Below, piece after piece: positions 34,162 through 43,447 of a stretch of DNA of 64,000 nt (positions are counted from its first letter, which is position 1; every line of letters starts with the position of its first letter). The notes beneath the pieces were generated by a model. The model was not told the DNA's origin, did no database searches, and saw only the letters and a list, made by a program, of their open reading frames with translations. The position numbers and the translations under genes are program-made. The stretch is from NCBI GenBank assembly GCA_002753335.1, contig PEAD01000006.1, forward strand, positions 1 through 64,000, written 5' to 3'. The stretch is from Nitrospirae bacterium MYbin3. Its GTDB lineage: Bacteria; Nitrospirota; Thermodesulfovibrionia; Thermodesulfovibrionales; Dissulfurispiraceae.

Positions 34162-36228
34162 TCAAACTGAACTTGTCCTGAACTCATCAGTAGATGTTCT
34201 CAGTTCATTGGCGATTTTTACTAACCCTCCAACCTCATTCATTACCTCTGCAGACATTTTCTCCATATCGGCCGCAATTGTTGAAGTCCTCTCTATATTG
34301 TCAGAAACTTCCTGTGCCGCTGCTGACTGCTCCTCAACGGCGGTTGCTATATGCGTAACCTGATCTTTTACATTCTGGACAGAAGCAACAATATGGTTCA
34401 ATGAATTTTCAACCTGCCTTATATAATTTGTAGCCTGTTCAACCCCAGCAGCAGAGTCCTCCATAGATTTTGCGGTTTGTTCCGCCTCGACCTGAACCGC
34501 AGATATCTTTTCTGAAATCTCTGTAGTAGCCTTGATTGTCCTCTCTGCAAGCTTTCTTACCTCATCTGCAACAACCGCAAATCCGCGCCCCTGCTCCCCT
34601 GCCCTTGCCGCTTCTATCGCCGCATTAAGCGCGAGCAGATTTGTCTGGTCCGCAATATCTTTTATTACCGTAACAATTTCCCCTATTTCGTTTGTCCTGT
34701 TATGCATCTTCTCAACCATCTTAGAAAGTTCGATCGTAGAATTGTGAACTGTGTTTACAGTATCAACCGCCCCAGCAACCGTAACTTTTCCCTCGTCTGC
34801 TGTTTTCATCGCCTCTGTAGATGTGTCCGAAGCCACCGCTGCATTTCTTGCTATATCGGTAATTGTCTGGCTCATTTCCTCAGCTGCAGTGGCTATCTGA
34901 TTAGCCTGCCCTGATTGAGTTTTGGCGCCGGCGTCGGTTCTTTCTGCTCTCTCTTTAAGCTCTCCCACAATCCTTATCGTGCTTTCAGAAGAGCGCACAA
35001 CCCCCCTGATCATTCCGCTGAGTGACTGGATCATTCTATTTATATCTTCAGAAAGTGCGCCTATTTCATCTTTGCTTTTAATCGGCAAAGAAAGCGTAAA
35101 GTCTCCTTTTGCAATATACTTGACGGTATTGGCAACCTCAGCAATCGGCCTTGTTACGAGCCTCTCGGATATAGAATGAAGAAGCGCAACCAATAAAGCA
35201 ATAAACACTATGGTACCGATGATAAGCTTATTTCTCATGGCTCTGCTTTCACCGTAAAACTCGTCAATATAGCTTCCGGCGCCTATCAGCCAATCCCAAT
35301 TTTTGTAGTACGTATATACCACTATTTTATCCCGAGGAGCCTTGTCGCCTTTGTCTTTGTTCATCCATGGATAGACAATCACGCCCTCTTTTTTATCAAG
35401 CATCTCTTTTATAAATTCCTTGCCGTCTGAATCTTTGGCGCCCAATAAGTTCTGCCCCTCTACAGCCGGATGTATCGTAGCAACACCTTTATTCGGCCCC
35501 TCTTTGCCGTCTATTGCGTAAACATAGCCCGTTTCACCTATCTTTATAGACTTCACCTTTTCCTTAAGCGCCTTCAGTTCTTCTGTGAAATCAAGCCCGA
35601 TAAAAAGAACCCCTAAAATTTCATTGCCGTTTTTAATAGGGACATATTTGGTCATGTAGTCCTTGCCGAAAAGGCTTGCCTTGCCTGTGTACTCTTCCCC
35701 TGCAATAAGTTTTGCATGGGCCGGATGCGCCTTGCCAAGCATTGTACCGACCGCCCGGGTCTTGCCGTCCTCTTTTTTTAGCGAGGTGGATATACGTACA
35801 AAATCATCACCTTTTTTAGCAAAAACCGTAGCCACCGCTCCGGTAATTGCTGTAAAGCGGTCAACTCCCGAAAAATCCATGTTCAATGTCCTGCCTTCAT
35901 ACCTGAAAACAGGGGTGTCTGTTTCGCCAATCTTAAAGCTGCTCCCGCTTTCAAGGCTGAACTTGCCGGGGAAGTAGGAAAGCAAGACTTTGCTCATCTT
36001 GTCAGCGCCTTTTCTGAAGCTTATATCCTCCACAGCTATCATATCCGATACGAGTTTTGTTTCCAGCCCCAGTTCAGAAAAATTATGTTTTTTTATAATT
36101 CCTGATACCGAAAATACGATATACGTAGAGGCTATGCTGATAAATATTATTGCTACAAAAGAAATAGCTATTGTCAGTTTCTTGCCGATCGAAAAACCAG
36201 AGCCAGCTTGTAATATTTTCATCAACAT
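34162..36228 (-). CDS. Methyl-accepting chemotaxis protein with periplasmic Cache domain
   Basis: The 688-residue receptor has helix one at about 15-37, a periplasmic Cache_3-Cache_2 type sensor region ([19 protein letters not shown] and [21 protein letters not shown] are typical), helix two at about 330-350, HAMP, and a signalling domain ending in a basic/Ser-rich tail. Such sensors bind small organic acids or amino acids. An extended -10 promoter lies upstream at 36264-36269. The hairpin tip is the same at protein level as in the CZB receptor next door, but the DNA differs, so this is not a recent duplication. Confidence 0.93.
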   Translation of the reverse strand: MLMKILQAGSGFSIGKKLTIAISFVAIIFISIASTYIVFSVSGIIKKHNFSELGLETKLVSDMIAVEDISFRKGADKMSKVLLSYFPGKFSLESGSSFKIGETDTPVFRYEGRTLNMDFSGVDRFTAITGAVATVFAKKGDDFVRISTSLKKEDGKTRAVGTMLGKAHPAHAKLIAGEEYTGKASLFGKDYMTKYVPIKNGNEILGVLFIGLDFTEELKALKEKVKSIKIGETGYVYAIDGKEGPNKGVATIHPAVEGQNLLGAKDSDGKEFIKEMLDKKEGVIVYPWMNKDKGDKAPRDKIVVYTYYKNWDWLIGAGSYIDEFYGESRAMRNKLIIGTIVFIALLVALLHSISERLVTRPIAEVANTVKYIAKGDFTLSLPIKSKDEIGALSEDINRMIQSLSGMIRGVVRSSESTIRIVGELKERAERTDAGAKTQSGQANQIATAAEEMSQTITDIARNAAVASDTSTEAMKTADEGKVTVAGAVDTVNTVHNSTIELSKMVEKMHNRTNEIGEIVTVIKDIADQTNLLALNAAIEAARAGEQGRGFAVVADEVRKLAERTIKATTEISEKISAVQVEAEQTAKSMEDSAAGVEQATNYIRQVENSLNHIVASVQNVKDQVTHIATAVEEQSAAAQEVSDNIERTSTIAADMEKMSAEVMNEVGGLVKIANELRTSTDEFRTSSV

Positions 36229-36263
36229 ATACCTCGCTTATTTGTATTTGAACACATCCGGAA

Positions 36264-36269
36264 ATTATA
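36264..36269 (-). promoter_or_regulatory. Extended -10 promoter for the Cache-type chemoreceptor
   Basis: On the minus strand the sequence TGTTATAAT contains a perfect TATAAT with the upstream TG of an extended -10 box. It lies about 36 bases before the ATG at 36228. No good -35 box is visible. Confidence 0.45.
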
Positions 36270-36305
36270 ACACAGATTTTTTTACGCCTGATAGGTTTTT
36301 ACGTT

Positions 36306-37823
36306 TTAGGTCTGCTTGCTTGGAGCATCCATATCCTGCTCCCGCCAGCGTGTAGGGAAAACAAATTCTACTGTTGTGCCCCTGCCTTCTTTGCTGTCTA
36401 TGGTTATCTCTCCCATGTGCTCCAGCACTATCTGCCTTACGAGAGGAAGCCCCATGCCGCTGCGGCTTTTTGTGCTGTAAAAAGGCTCGAATACCTTGTT
36501 CAGGTCCTCGCTCGCTATGCCTCTGCCAAGATCCGAAATCTTTAAATATATTTTTTCGCCTCTCATGCCTGTGGATACAGCAATTATGCCGTCTTCCTGC
36601 GTAGCGTCTATAGCGTTATTGAAGACATGGTTGAGGCCAATCCTTATCAGCTGCCTGTTTGCATTAAACATAAGCGGCCTCTCAAAAAGCTGCACCGAAT
36701 GCTGTATGTTTTTTTCTTTCATCGGTTTTTCGAGCAGAGCGATCGTGGATCTAACAATTTCGTTCATATCCTCACGCTTGAACTGAAAGCGCTTGCTTTT
36801 AACCAGAGAGTCAAACTCGGCCATCATATTTTCCATTTTTTTGCATTCAGCAAGAATGTCCTTCAATTTAGCACTGACATATTCGTCGATATCGGTCTTC
36901 AGCAGATGCCTGCAGTGCCCGCCGATAATGGTTATAGGATTTCTTACGCGGTCTGCGACCCTAAGTCCCACCATGCTCATAGTTCGCTCTGCCACAATGT
37001 CCTCTAACTCGCGATTAAGATTAAGCACCTCACTGTTTATCTCCTCTATCATCTTATTGTCTGTTTCGATCCTGTTATAGAACCAACCAAACCGTTTGTT
37101 GATTATAAGAAGCACCACTCCAAAAAAAACTGTGTATATCGCCATAAAATAAGTCACAGTGTTTGCTGCGGCAGAGAGGGGAACACTCACCGGAATATAA
37201 ACAAACATCGCATCCACAAGCTCTCCGGCCTTCATATAAAAACCGGCTTCAGAGCCATATACCTCGATTATTTCGCGCGGAGCAGCCTTAGGCGTGCTGT
37301 GGCAGGGCAGACAGCTTTCTTTTACGGCCGACCCAGGTCGGGCTATCACATAGAATTTGCCGTCATCACTATCGATAAGATCATTTTTTTCTTTAATATC
37401 TCTGTTCTCCAAAAACTGCTTTATGATTTCGGCTTCGTATACGTCCGCTCTGTTTTTAGGGCTCCGTGCGTTGAGCGAAGCATGCTTGAATTTATATCCG
37501 GGCAGATTAACCATTACCTGCCGGGCTATGGCACCAGCAACATATGAGCGAGACATGCCTTCGCGTATGAATTTTTTAGGCAGCTCTTTTTGCAGGCGGG
37601 GCCTCAACTCTTCAGATACATAATTTCTTGTAGCCTCTATAGCGGCAAGATAGAGCCTCCCTGTCTCATACACATGGTCTATAGCGTTATGCTTTAGGAT
37701 AAGATAGGAAAAACCCATTACGATCGGAAAAGAGGCTACGTAAATAAGAATCAGTAAAAGTGTGAAGCGGCGCTTCGGTTCAAGCCTGTCAAAATGAAAG
37801 ACTTTATTAAGAAGCTCCATCAT
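36306..37823 (-). CDS. Tll0287-like (DUF3365) haem-type sensor kinase lacking the phospho-acceptor His
   Basis: The 505-residue protein has a membrane helix at about 20-43, a periplasmic DUF3365/Tll0287-like domain with a c-type haem motif CLPCH (171-175), and a second helix at about 221-242. A short coiled coil leads to a HisKA-like region. There the usual A-H-E-[IV]-R-N-P reads A-D-R-V-R-N-P (290-296), so Asp291 replaces the phospho-acceptor His. The ATPase part looks intact: N-box FNNAIDA (401-407), DLGRGIA, FEPFYSTKS and GMGLP. It may act without autophosphorylation or use another residue. It starts 2 bases after the stop of the K+ channel gene, so the two are probably co-translated. Confidence 0.88.
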   Translation of the reverse strand: MMELLNKVFHFDRLEPKRRFTLLLILIYVASFPIVMGFSYLILKHNAIDHVYETGRLYLAAIEATRNYVSEELRPRLQKELPKKFIREGMSRSYVAGAIARQVMVNLPGYKFKHASLNARSPKNRADVYEAEIIKQFLENRDIKEKNDLIDSDDGKFYVIARPGSAVKESCLPCHSTPKAAPREIIEVYGSEAGFYMKAGELVDAMFVYIPVSVPLSAAANTVTYFMAIYTVFFGVVLLIINKRFGWFYNRIETDNKMIEEINSEVLNLNRELEDIVAERTMSMVGLRVADRVRNPITIIGGHCRHLLKTDIDEYVSAKLKDILAECKKMENMMAEFDSLVKSKRFQFKREDMNEIVRSTIALLEKPMKEKNIQHSVQLFERPLMFNANRQLIRIGLNHVFNNAIDATQEDGIIAVSTGMRGEKIYLKISDLGRGIASEDLNKVFEPFYSTKSRSGMGLPLVRQIVLEHMGEITIDSKEGRGTTVEFVFPTRWREQDMDAPSKQT

Positions 37824-37825
37824 CG

Positions 37826-38851
37826 TCAGCGGTTGTGCGAGGCCTTCTCTTCAAGGATCTGAAGCTTCGATATTTCACCGAGGGCTATCAGTGTGTCCCC
37901 TGCCTTTATAGTCGTTCTAAACGTGGGATTGAAAGCCAGCTGGCCATCCAGTTTTTTAATTGCTACGATGATAATGCCTAGCTCTCTCCCTATACCGCAC
38001 TCATCCAGCGTTAAGCCCGCAAGGTTAGATCCCTCCTTTACAGAAACCTCTTCCATCTGCAGATCGATGTTTCCGCTCTTTGTGGCAAACTCGATGAAGT
38101 CCATAACTGCAGGCTTCAGTATGGTGTGGGCCATTCTCAAGCCTCCAATGTGATACGGTGATACGACGCGATCAGCACCGGCCCTGAAGAGCTTCTGCTC
38201 CGAGCCTTCCTCTCCAGCCCGCGCAACTATTAAAAGTTCGGCGTTCAAACCACGGGCGCTCAAAACCACAAAAAGGTTTTCTGCATCTGTCGGCAGCACC
38301 GATACAAGCCCCTTGGCCCTCTCGATACCGACCTTCTTGAGCACCTCATCCTCTGTTGCATCGCCCTCAAATATGATCGTCTCGTCAACGTCAACCACGC
38401 TGTCCGATTTCTTTTCAACAACGACAAAGGGTATTTTCTTGTCACTCAGCTCTTTGCAGATAATTTTTCCCATCCTGCCGAAGCCGCAGATAATATAGTG
38501 GTCTTTCAAAAGCCTTATCTTCTTTTCCAATCTCTTCCTCCCGAAAACCGAATGTAGTTCGCCTTCAAGTATAACCTGTGCCCCTATGCTCAGAAGATAG
38601 AGCACGCTTCCAACACCTCCAACTATCAGTATTATCGTAAATACCGTTCCCTGAACAGATAGAGGATGAATTTCCCTGTACCCTACCGTGGTTAAAGTTA
38701 TAATCGTCATATACAGGGCGTCAAGAAAGTTCCAGCCCTCTATAACCATATACCCTGTCACGCCAAAAGAGATTATAAGAAGAATCAGAATAAAAGGCAG
38801 TATCGGCCTGCCTTTGAACTTATCGAATACCTTATTGCTATTACCGGTCAA
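37826..38851 (-). CDS. Two-helix potassium channel with RCK (TrkA-N/TrkA-C) domains, unusual filter
   Basis: I chose the TTG at 38851 because AGGAG (minus strand, 38856-38860) lies 4 bases upstream; a GTG at 38908 would add 19 residues without a ribosome binding site. The 341-residue protein has helix one at about 17-36, a pore loop with TVGYRE (55-60), helix two at about 68-92, an NAD-binding RCK domain (YIICGFGRMG) and a TrkA-C domain. The normal filter is TVGYGD, so Arg59 and Glu60 replace Gly and Asp. The regulatory part suggests ligand-gated K+ flux. It is the first gene of a pair with the haem-type sensor kinase. Confidence 0.88.
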   Translation of the reverse strand: MTGNSNKVFDKFKGRPILPFILILLIISFGVTGYMVIEGWNFLDALYMTIITLTTVGYREIHPLSVQGTVFTIILIVGGVGSVLYLLSIGAQVILEGELHSVFGRKRLEKKIRLLKDHYIICGFGRMGKIICKELSDKKIPFVVVEKKSDSVVDVDETIIFEGDATEDEVLKKVGIERAKGLVSVLPTDAENLFVVLSARGLNAELLIVARAGEEGSEQKLFRAGADRVVSPYHIGGLRMAHTILKPAVMDFIEFATKSGNIDLQMEEVSVKEGSNLAGLTLDECGIGRELGIIIVAIKKLDGQLAFNPTFRTTIKAGDTLIALGEISKLQILEEKASHNR

Positions 38852-38935
38852 GGTTCTCCTTTCGGCGCTGCAAAGAATAGTTAATAAATGTAGCATAACA
38901 GCAACCACTAAAAAAAGAAGCCATGAGCGGCAAAT

Positions 38936-38974
38936 CTATAAAAAACCCCGCAATGTCGAATGGCATTGCGGGGT
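38936..38974 (-). terminator. Terminator of the porGDAB operon
   Basis: AACCCCGCAATG (38943-38954) and CATTGCGGGGTT (38963-38974) are perfect 12-base inverted repeats with an 8-base loop. On the minus strand the stem is followed by a T run. It lies 30 bases after the end of the beta-subunit gene. Confidence 0.88.
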
Positions 38975-39003
38975 TAATGATGATAGATCCTAAACTGCTT
39001 CGC

Positions 39004-39957
39004 TTAGCTCTTGGGCGCTGAACACTCCTCTTCTCTCTGAAGCCTTTCCCACTGTTTGTCTATCTGCTCCTGAGCCTGTTTGAGCAGCACCTCGTTCTCG
39101 GGCGAGAACATGTGCTTGAATCTACCCTGAGGCTTAAGAAAATCAACGAGAGGCTTTTTCTCTTTCGGTTTTGCGGTTATCCTTGTAACCCCGTCTTCGA
39201 TTTCATAAAGCGGCCAGTAGCATGTATCAACCGCGATACGGCTCAGGGCAATCGCATCGTTGGTCTGAGACCTCCATCCGCGGTTGCAGGGGGCTATGAT
39301 GTTCATGAACTTGGGGCCCTTTATTTCGAGCGCCTTTCTCACCTTTTTCATGAGGTCTGACCAGTGGCTCGGAGAAGCCTGCGCCACATATGGGATACCG
39401 TGGGCAGCCATCACCTTTGTGAGGTCCTTGCGTTGCTGCTGCTTTCCTCCTGGCATAGAGCTTCCTGCCGGACAGGTGGTGGTGTCTGCGCCAAAAGGCG
39501 TGGCGCTTGAGCGCTGGATTCCTGTATTCATGTATGCTCCATTGTCATAGCAGACATACAGCATGTCGTGCCCTCTTTCCATAGCGCCGGAGAGGCTCTG
39601 AAATCCTATGTCGTAAGTGCCGCCGTCGCCGCCAAAAGCGATGAACTTTATCTCTTTGTCTATCTTGCCCTGTTTTTTCAAAGAGCGGTACATCGACTCT
39701 ACACCCGAAAGTGTAGCAGCCGCATTCTCAAAAGCATTGTGAATCCACGGTATCTTCCATGCTGTGAATTCGGATATACAGGTGGAAACCTCAAGACAGC
39801 CCGTAGCGTTAGCAGCTACCACAGGATAATCTGAAGCTAAGAGTACCATCTTAACCACAGGCGGGGCACCGCATCCTGAACACATACGATGGCCGCCGGT
39901 CAGCAGAATCTCTTTTTTCGAAAGCTCTTTTAAGCTTAAAGGTGTTTGTGTTGACAT
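39004..39957 (-). CDS. porB: 2-oxoacid (pyruvate-type):ferredoxin oxidoreductase, beta subunit
   Basis: The 317-residue subunit binds thiamine diphosphate and one [4Fe-4S] cluster. It has the GHRMCSGCGAPPVVK start, the Mg/ThDP segment GGDGGTYDIGFQSL (with the conserved G-D-G), YDNGAYMNTG, and a later Cys (APCNRGW). It is the last gene of a gamma-delta-alpha-beta operon typical of four-subunit pyruvate:ferredoxin oxidoreductase, which interconverts pyruvate and acetyl-CoA plus CO2 with ferredoxin. Pyruvate is the most likely substrate from subunit order and sequence, but 2-ketoisovalerate or similar is not excluded. Confidence 0.9.
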   Translation of the reverse strand: MSTQTPLSLKELSKKEILLTGGHRMCSGCGAPPVVKMVLLASDYPVVAANATGCLEVSTCISEFTAWKIPWIHNAFENAAATLSGVESMYRSLKKQGKIDKEIKFIAFGGDGGTYDIGFQSLSGAMERGHDMLYVCYDNGAYMNTGIQRSSATPFGADTTTCPAGSSMPGGKQQQRKDLTKVMAAHGIPYVAQASPSHWSDLMKKVRKALEIKGPKFMNIIAPCNRGWRSQTNDAIALSRIAVDTCYWPLYEIEDGVTRITAKPKEKKPLVDFLKPQGRFKHMFSPENEVLLKQAQEQIDKQWERLQREEECSAPKS

Positions 39958-39959
39958 GG

Positions 39960-41141
39960 CTATTCCCTCACTCCGATATATTCTCTGATAGTTTTTATTT
40001 TTCCGGATTTGGCCGTCTCGACAAGGTCGCTCAAAACATACTCGGCCTGCTCAGGCATATAGTCCCTTCCGCCAAGGCCGTAGATCTTGTTCATCATAAG
40101 CGGCCTCTGTCCATATTGATAAAGGCTTGATGCAATCTCCATAAAGAGCGGCCCGTAGGATGCGCCAAAAGCATCCGCTCGGTCGAGCACGCAAACAGCT
40201 TTCAGGTGTTTCAAGGCTTCACCGACCTCTTCATACGGGAACGGCCTGAAGAGCCTCGGCTTTAAAAGTCCTGCCTTTATCCCCTTGTCCCTGAACATAT
40301 CTACTGCATCCTTTGTGGTGCCTGCAGCCGAATTCAAAACAACTATGCCTATTTCTGCGTCTTCGAGGCGGTAGGTTTCAAACAAACCGTACTTCCTGCC
40401 CGACATTTTTTCGAAATCTTTTGCAACATCAAGCACCACGCCCTTAACCTTGGACATGACCTCGGCATGCGCCCTTCTGTACTCCATATAGTAGTCGGTC
40501 AAAATCAGCGGACCGTAGCTCACAGGGTTATCAACATCAAGCAAAGGATTGGTCTGCTTGTATTCTCCGACAAAGTTTTTAACCAACGCGTCATCCAAGT
40601 ATTCGATTCTCTCTATCGAATGGCTGATTATAAAGCCGTCCAGACAGGTCATCGCCGGAAGCCTTATATCAAGGTGCTCCGCAATCCTGAAGGACTGAAT
40701 AGCATTGTCGTAAGCCTCCTGTGCATTTTCGGACCAAAGCTGTATCCAGCCGCAGTCGCGGGCTCCCATACCATCGGAATGGTCGCCATGAATATTAAGA
40801 GGCGCTGACAAAGCCCTGTTCACAAGGGCCATAACGATAGGAAGGCGGGTGCCAGAAGCTATAAAAAGCTCTTCCCACATAAGCGCCATGCCCTGAGATG
40901 AAGTGGCCGTAACAACCCTGCCTCCTCCTGCCGATGCGCCGATGCAGGCGCTCATGGCGCTGTGCTCACTTTCTACAAGTATCATCTCGGTCTTGACCTT
41001 GCCGTTGTTGGCAAAGCTCGAAAACCTCTGCATTAAATCGGTTGAAGGTGTTATAGGGTAGGCGGCGCAGACATCAGGATTCACCTGTCTGAATGCTTCA
41101 GCAACCGCCTCGTTTCCTGTGACAGCAACTATCTTGCCCAT
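39960..41141 (-). CDS. porA: 2-oxoacid (pyruvate-type):ferredoxin oxidoreductase, alpha subunit
   Basis: The 393-residue subunit has the pyrimidine-binding domain of the family: TGNEAVAEAFRQVNPDVCAAYPITPST, SEHSAMSACIGASAGGGRVVTATSSQG and LDRADAFGASYGPLF near the C-terminal domain. It forms the ThDP site together with the beta subunit. The start ATG overlaps the delta subunit stop by one base (TAATG), and it is 2 bases from the beta gene, so translation is coupled through the operon. Confidence 0.92.
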   Translation of the reverse strand: MGKIVAVTGNEAVAEAFRQVNPDVCAAYPITPSTDLMQRFSSFANNGKVKTEMILVESEHSAMSACIGASAGGGRVVTATSSQGMALMWEELFIASGTRLPIVMALVNRALSAPLNIHGDHSDGMGARDCGWIQLWSENAQEAYDNAIQSFRIAEHLDIRLPAMTCLDGFIISHSIERIEYLDDALVKNFVGEYKQTNPLLDVDNPVSYGPLILTDYYMEYRRAHAEVMSKVKGVVLDVAKDFEKMSGRKYGLFETYRLEDAEIGIVVLNSAAGTTKDAVDMFRDKGIKAGLLKPRLFRPFPYEEVGEALKHLKAVCVLDRADAFGASYGPLFMEIASSLYQYGQRPLMMNKIYGLGGRDYMPEQAEYVLSDLVETAKSGKIKTIREYIGVRE

Positions 41142-41434
41142 TATTTGCCCTCCTCTTCCATGACTATCGCTTTATTGCCCTTTTTCCCGGGGCATTCAAG
41201 GGCGCATATTCCGCAGCCTTTGCAGTAGTCATAATCAAATTCGCCTCTCTTGCCGTCTTTAACAGGAATAGACATGTCAGGGCAATAAATCCAGCAGAAA
41301 AGACAGTTTATGCAGTTTTCCTGCACCCACTTGGGCTTGTACGCCCTCCATGAGCCTGTCTTGAATTTCAAAGCGCTTCCGGGTTCTGTGACAACAGCTC
41401 CGGGTTTAAGTTCTTTCCATCCTTTAAGCTTCAT
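41141..41434 (-). CDS. porD: 2-oxoacid:ferredoxin oxidoreductase, delta (ferredoxin-like) subunit
   Basis: This 97-residue subunit carries two [4Fe-4S] binding sets: CINCLFCWIYCP and CKGCGICALECP. The N-terminal part (LKFKTGSWRAYKPKW) is the usual docking segment of Por delta subunits. It moves electrons from the catalytic core to ferredoxin. It overlaps the gamma gene by 4 bases and the alpha gene by one. Confidence 0.93.
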   Translation of the reverse strand: MKLKGWKELKPGAVVTEPGSALKFKTGSWRAYKPKWVQENCINCLFCWIYCPDMSIPVKDGKRGEFDYDYCKGCGICALECPGKKGNKAIVMEEEGK

Positions 41435-42006
41435 CCTACATGTACCTCCTCGTAACCTCTTCTGGCAGCTTCGAGATTGCCGTCAATCACCTTTTGGGCA
41501 AACTTTTTGCCAAAGCTTTTCTTAACATCCTCCAGCACCTGATCGAGAGTAATAAGTCCAGAAACCTTTGCAAGAGTTCCTACCATAGGCGAATTCGGCA
41601 TCGGCCTGCCAAAGCATTCTATGGCGATCTTTGTAGCATCCACCGTGACAACTTTCTGGCCGTCCTTGGCGTTTATTTTAGCCCGAATCTCTTTGGGATC
41701 CTTTGCGGTGTTTATTATAAATGTCGCGTTGTCAGGAGCGCCTTCAGTCACATTAATTGCATCCAGCAATGTAGCATCTGCAACTGCAACTATGCTGGGA
41801 TGTAAAACAGGACAATGCATCCTCAATTCCTTGCTGCTGACTCTGTTGTAAGCCCTGAGCGGAGCGCCGGATCTTTCGGGCCCGTACTCCGGAAAAGCCT
41901 GTACATGCCGCCCGCCGCTAAGACATGCGTCGGCGAAAACTTTTGCAGCAGTGACCGTTCCCTGTCCACCCCTGCCGTGCCATCTGATTTCTACGGTTTC
42001 AGCCAT
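41431..42006 (-). CDS. porG: 2-oxoacid:ferredoxin oxidoreductase, gamma subunit
   Basis: The 191-residue subunit matches the gamma family: IRWHGRGGQGTVTAAKVFADA at the start, the FPEYGPERSGAPLRAYNR segment and a late RPMPNSPMVGTLAK. It completes the coenzyme-A-binding part of the enzyme. It is the first gene of the operon and has a strong ribosome binding site (AGGAGGAAG) before the ATG. No convincing promoter was identified in the 115 bases upstream. Confidence 0.92.
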   Translation of the reverse strand: MAETVEIRWHGRGGQGTVTAAKVFADACLSGGRHVQAFPEYGPERSGAPLRAYNRVSSKELRMHCPVLHPSIVAVADATLLDAINVTEGAPDNATFIINTAKDPKEIRAKINAKDGQKVVTVDATKIAIECFGRPMPNSPMVGTLAKVSGLITLDQVLEDVKKSFGKKFAQKVIDGNLEAARRGYEEVHVG

Positions 42007-42120
42007 ATGCTTCCTCCTGATTGGATTTGTTCAAATAGGGACATTTACTTTAACGAAAAGAGGGGGTAATATTCAATATGATTAAGCAGTGATAATAAAA
42101 ATTAATGGGAGCTCTAAGAC

Positions 42121-43035
42121 CTAACTAGGCTTGTTTTGTGGATTATCTCTCAATTGCAGCAGTATTATCGAACTTATTATCAGCGGGCCGCCCAGTATCT
42201 GAAGCGCTTCAAGCCTCTCGCCGAGAAACAAATAAGACAGTATGCCGGCAGTAATAGGCTCGAGCGTTGCCGTAATGCTTGCCTTCGTCGCATGTATAAT
42301 GCTGATGCCTTTCAAGTAAAGTCCGAAGGGTATAGTTGTTCCCAGTATAGAGATATACGCAATCCATCCCCATTCTACAGGAGAATAAGGCTTGAAGAAA
42401 GCGCTCAAAGGCGGGGTGATAATATTCCATGAAATGGCCGCAAAAAAAAGGCTGAAGAAAAGCACAGTAAATGGAGAATAACGCTTCATGCCGTACTCGC
42501 CTTGGATAGAATACCACGCGAAAGTCGCAGCCGAAAGCAGACCGCCGATTATTCCGGCAAGATTCAAGCTGAGCATATTCATGTTGTACGCTCCCACGAC
42601 CAGATAACAGCCTGATGTTGCGCCTATTAAGGCCGCTATTACAGATGCGCTAATTTTCTCCCTCGCAAATATGACAGAGTAAAGCGCTATTAAAATAGGG
42701 GAAAGGTATTGCATCAAAATTGCGGCAGCTACATTAATCTTGCTTATGGTGAAAAGATATGTGAACTGTACGGAAGCCAAACATAAACCGCCGAGGATAA
42801 AAAAATAAAGAAAGTCTTTTTTTTGAATCATAAGAAGACCGCGCTTATATATGACAAGCCACAAAAAAACTAATACCGAAGCTATGGTAACGCGAAGCTG
42901 CACAAGTTCATAAGCGGTTACACCTTGATTGAATAAAAATTTTGCTGACGATCCCGACACAGCCCATAAAACAGCCGCAACGATGACATACAAATATCCT
43001 TTGCGTGAACTTTTGGTTGAAACCGAATCATCCAT
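42121..43035 (-). CDS. EamA/DMT family transporter
   Basis: The 304-residue protein has ten predicted membrane helices in two similar halves, the EamA pattern (for example AAVLWAVSGSSAKFLF and ITATLEPITAGILSYLFLGE, the latter a family hallmark). Members export amino acids or other metabolites; the substrate cannot be read from the sequence. It overlaps the release-factor-like gene by 8 bases and is the last gene of a three-gene leftward unit. Confidence 0.9.
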   Translation of the reverse strand: MDDSVSTKSSRKGYLYVIVAAVLWAVSGSSAKFLFNQGVTAYELVQLRVTIASVLVFLWLVIYKRGLLMIQKKDFLYFFILGGLCLASVQFTYLFTISKINVAAAILMQYLSPILIALYSVIFAREKISASVIAALIGATSGCYLVVGAYNMNMLSLNLAGIIGGLLSAATFAWYSIQGEYGMKRYSPFTVLFFSLFFAAISWNIITPPLSAFFKPYSPVEWGWIAYISILGTTIPFGLYLKGISIIHATKASITATLEPITAGILSYLFLGERLEALQILGGPLIISSIILLQLRDNPQNKPS

Positions 43036-43447
43036 CCGAAGATCTGACCGAAGCCCTCAACTGTTTCTTCTCCGAAAGTTTAGCCTTGTCCGCAAGGATC
43101 TTTTCTTTGGTGCGCTTAGACCTCTTGGCTTTTTGACGCCTTATTTTGTATATCTTGCGTGCCTCTTCGCTTTCTTTGCCCTTGGTTATAAATTCTATCT
43201 TCTCAATAAGCATCATGCGGGCATGATAACGGTTAAGCCCCTGCGAGCGCTCTTTCTGGCATTTTACTTCAATCTCGGTAGGAAGATGTTTGAGATAAAC
43301 GCAGGTCGAGGTCTTATTCACATTCTGCCCACCCTTGCCTGCGGAGCGAACGAACGATTCCTCAATGTCCTGTTCACGGATGCCGAGCAACTCCATTTTT
43401 TTGAACAGGCTTTTTTCTTTCTGCAGGCTTACAGGAAATGTTCCCAT
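43028..43447 (-). CDS. Release-factor-like protein with GGQ motif (ArfB/RF-1 domain only)
   Basis: I place the start at ATG 43447, which overlaps the peptidase stop codon (TAATG); a longer frame to 43489 would overlap it by 43 bases. The 139-residue protein is a lone RF-1 catalytic domain with the GGQ motif (SAGKGGQNVNKTST) and a long Lys/Arg-rich tail. Such proteins release peptides from stalled ribosomes; in ArfB the basic tail enters the empty mRNA channel. There is no codon-recognition domain. Rescue function is likely but inferred. Confidence 0.88.
   Translation of the reverse strand: MGTFPVSLQKEKSLFKKMELLGIREQDIEESFVRSAGKGGQNVNKTSTCVYLKHLPTEIEVKCQKERSQGLNRYHARMMLIEKIEFITKGKESEEARKIYKIRRQKAKRSKRTKEKILADKAKLSEKKQLRASVRSSDG

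Noticed and set aside
32817-34620. Possible repeat between the two chemoreceptor genes at 32141 and 34162
   Set aside because: The signalling-tip proteins are nearly identical, but the DNA differs at many third positions, so this is normal family conservation rather than a recent duplication.
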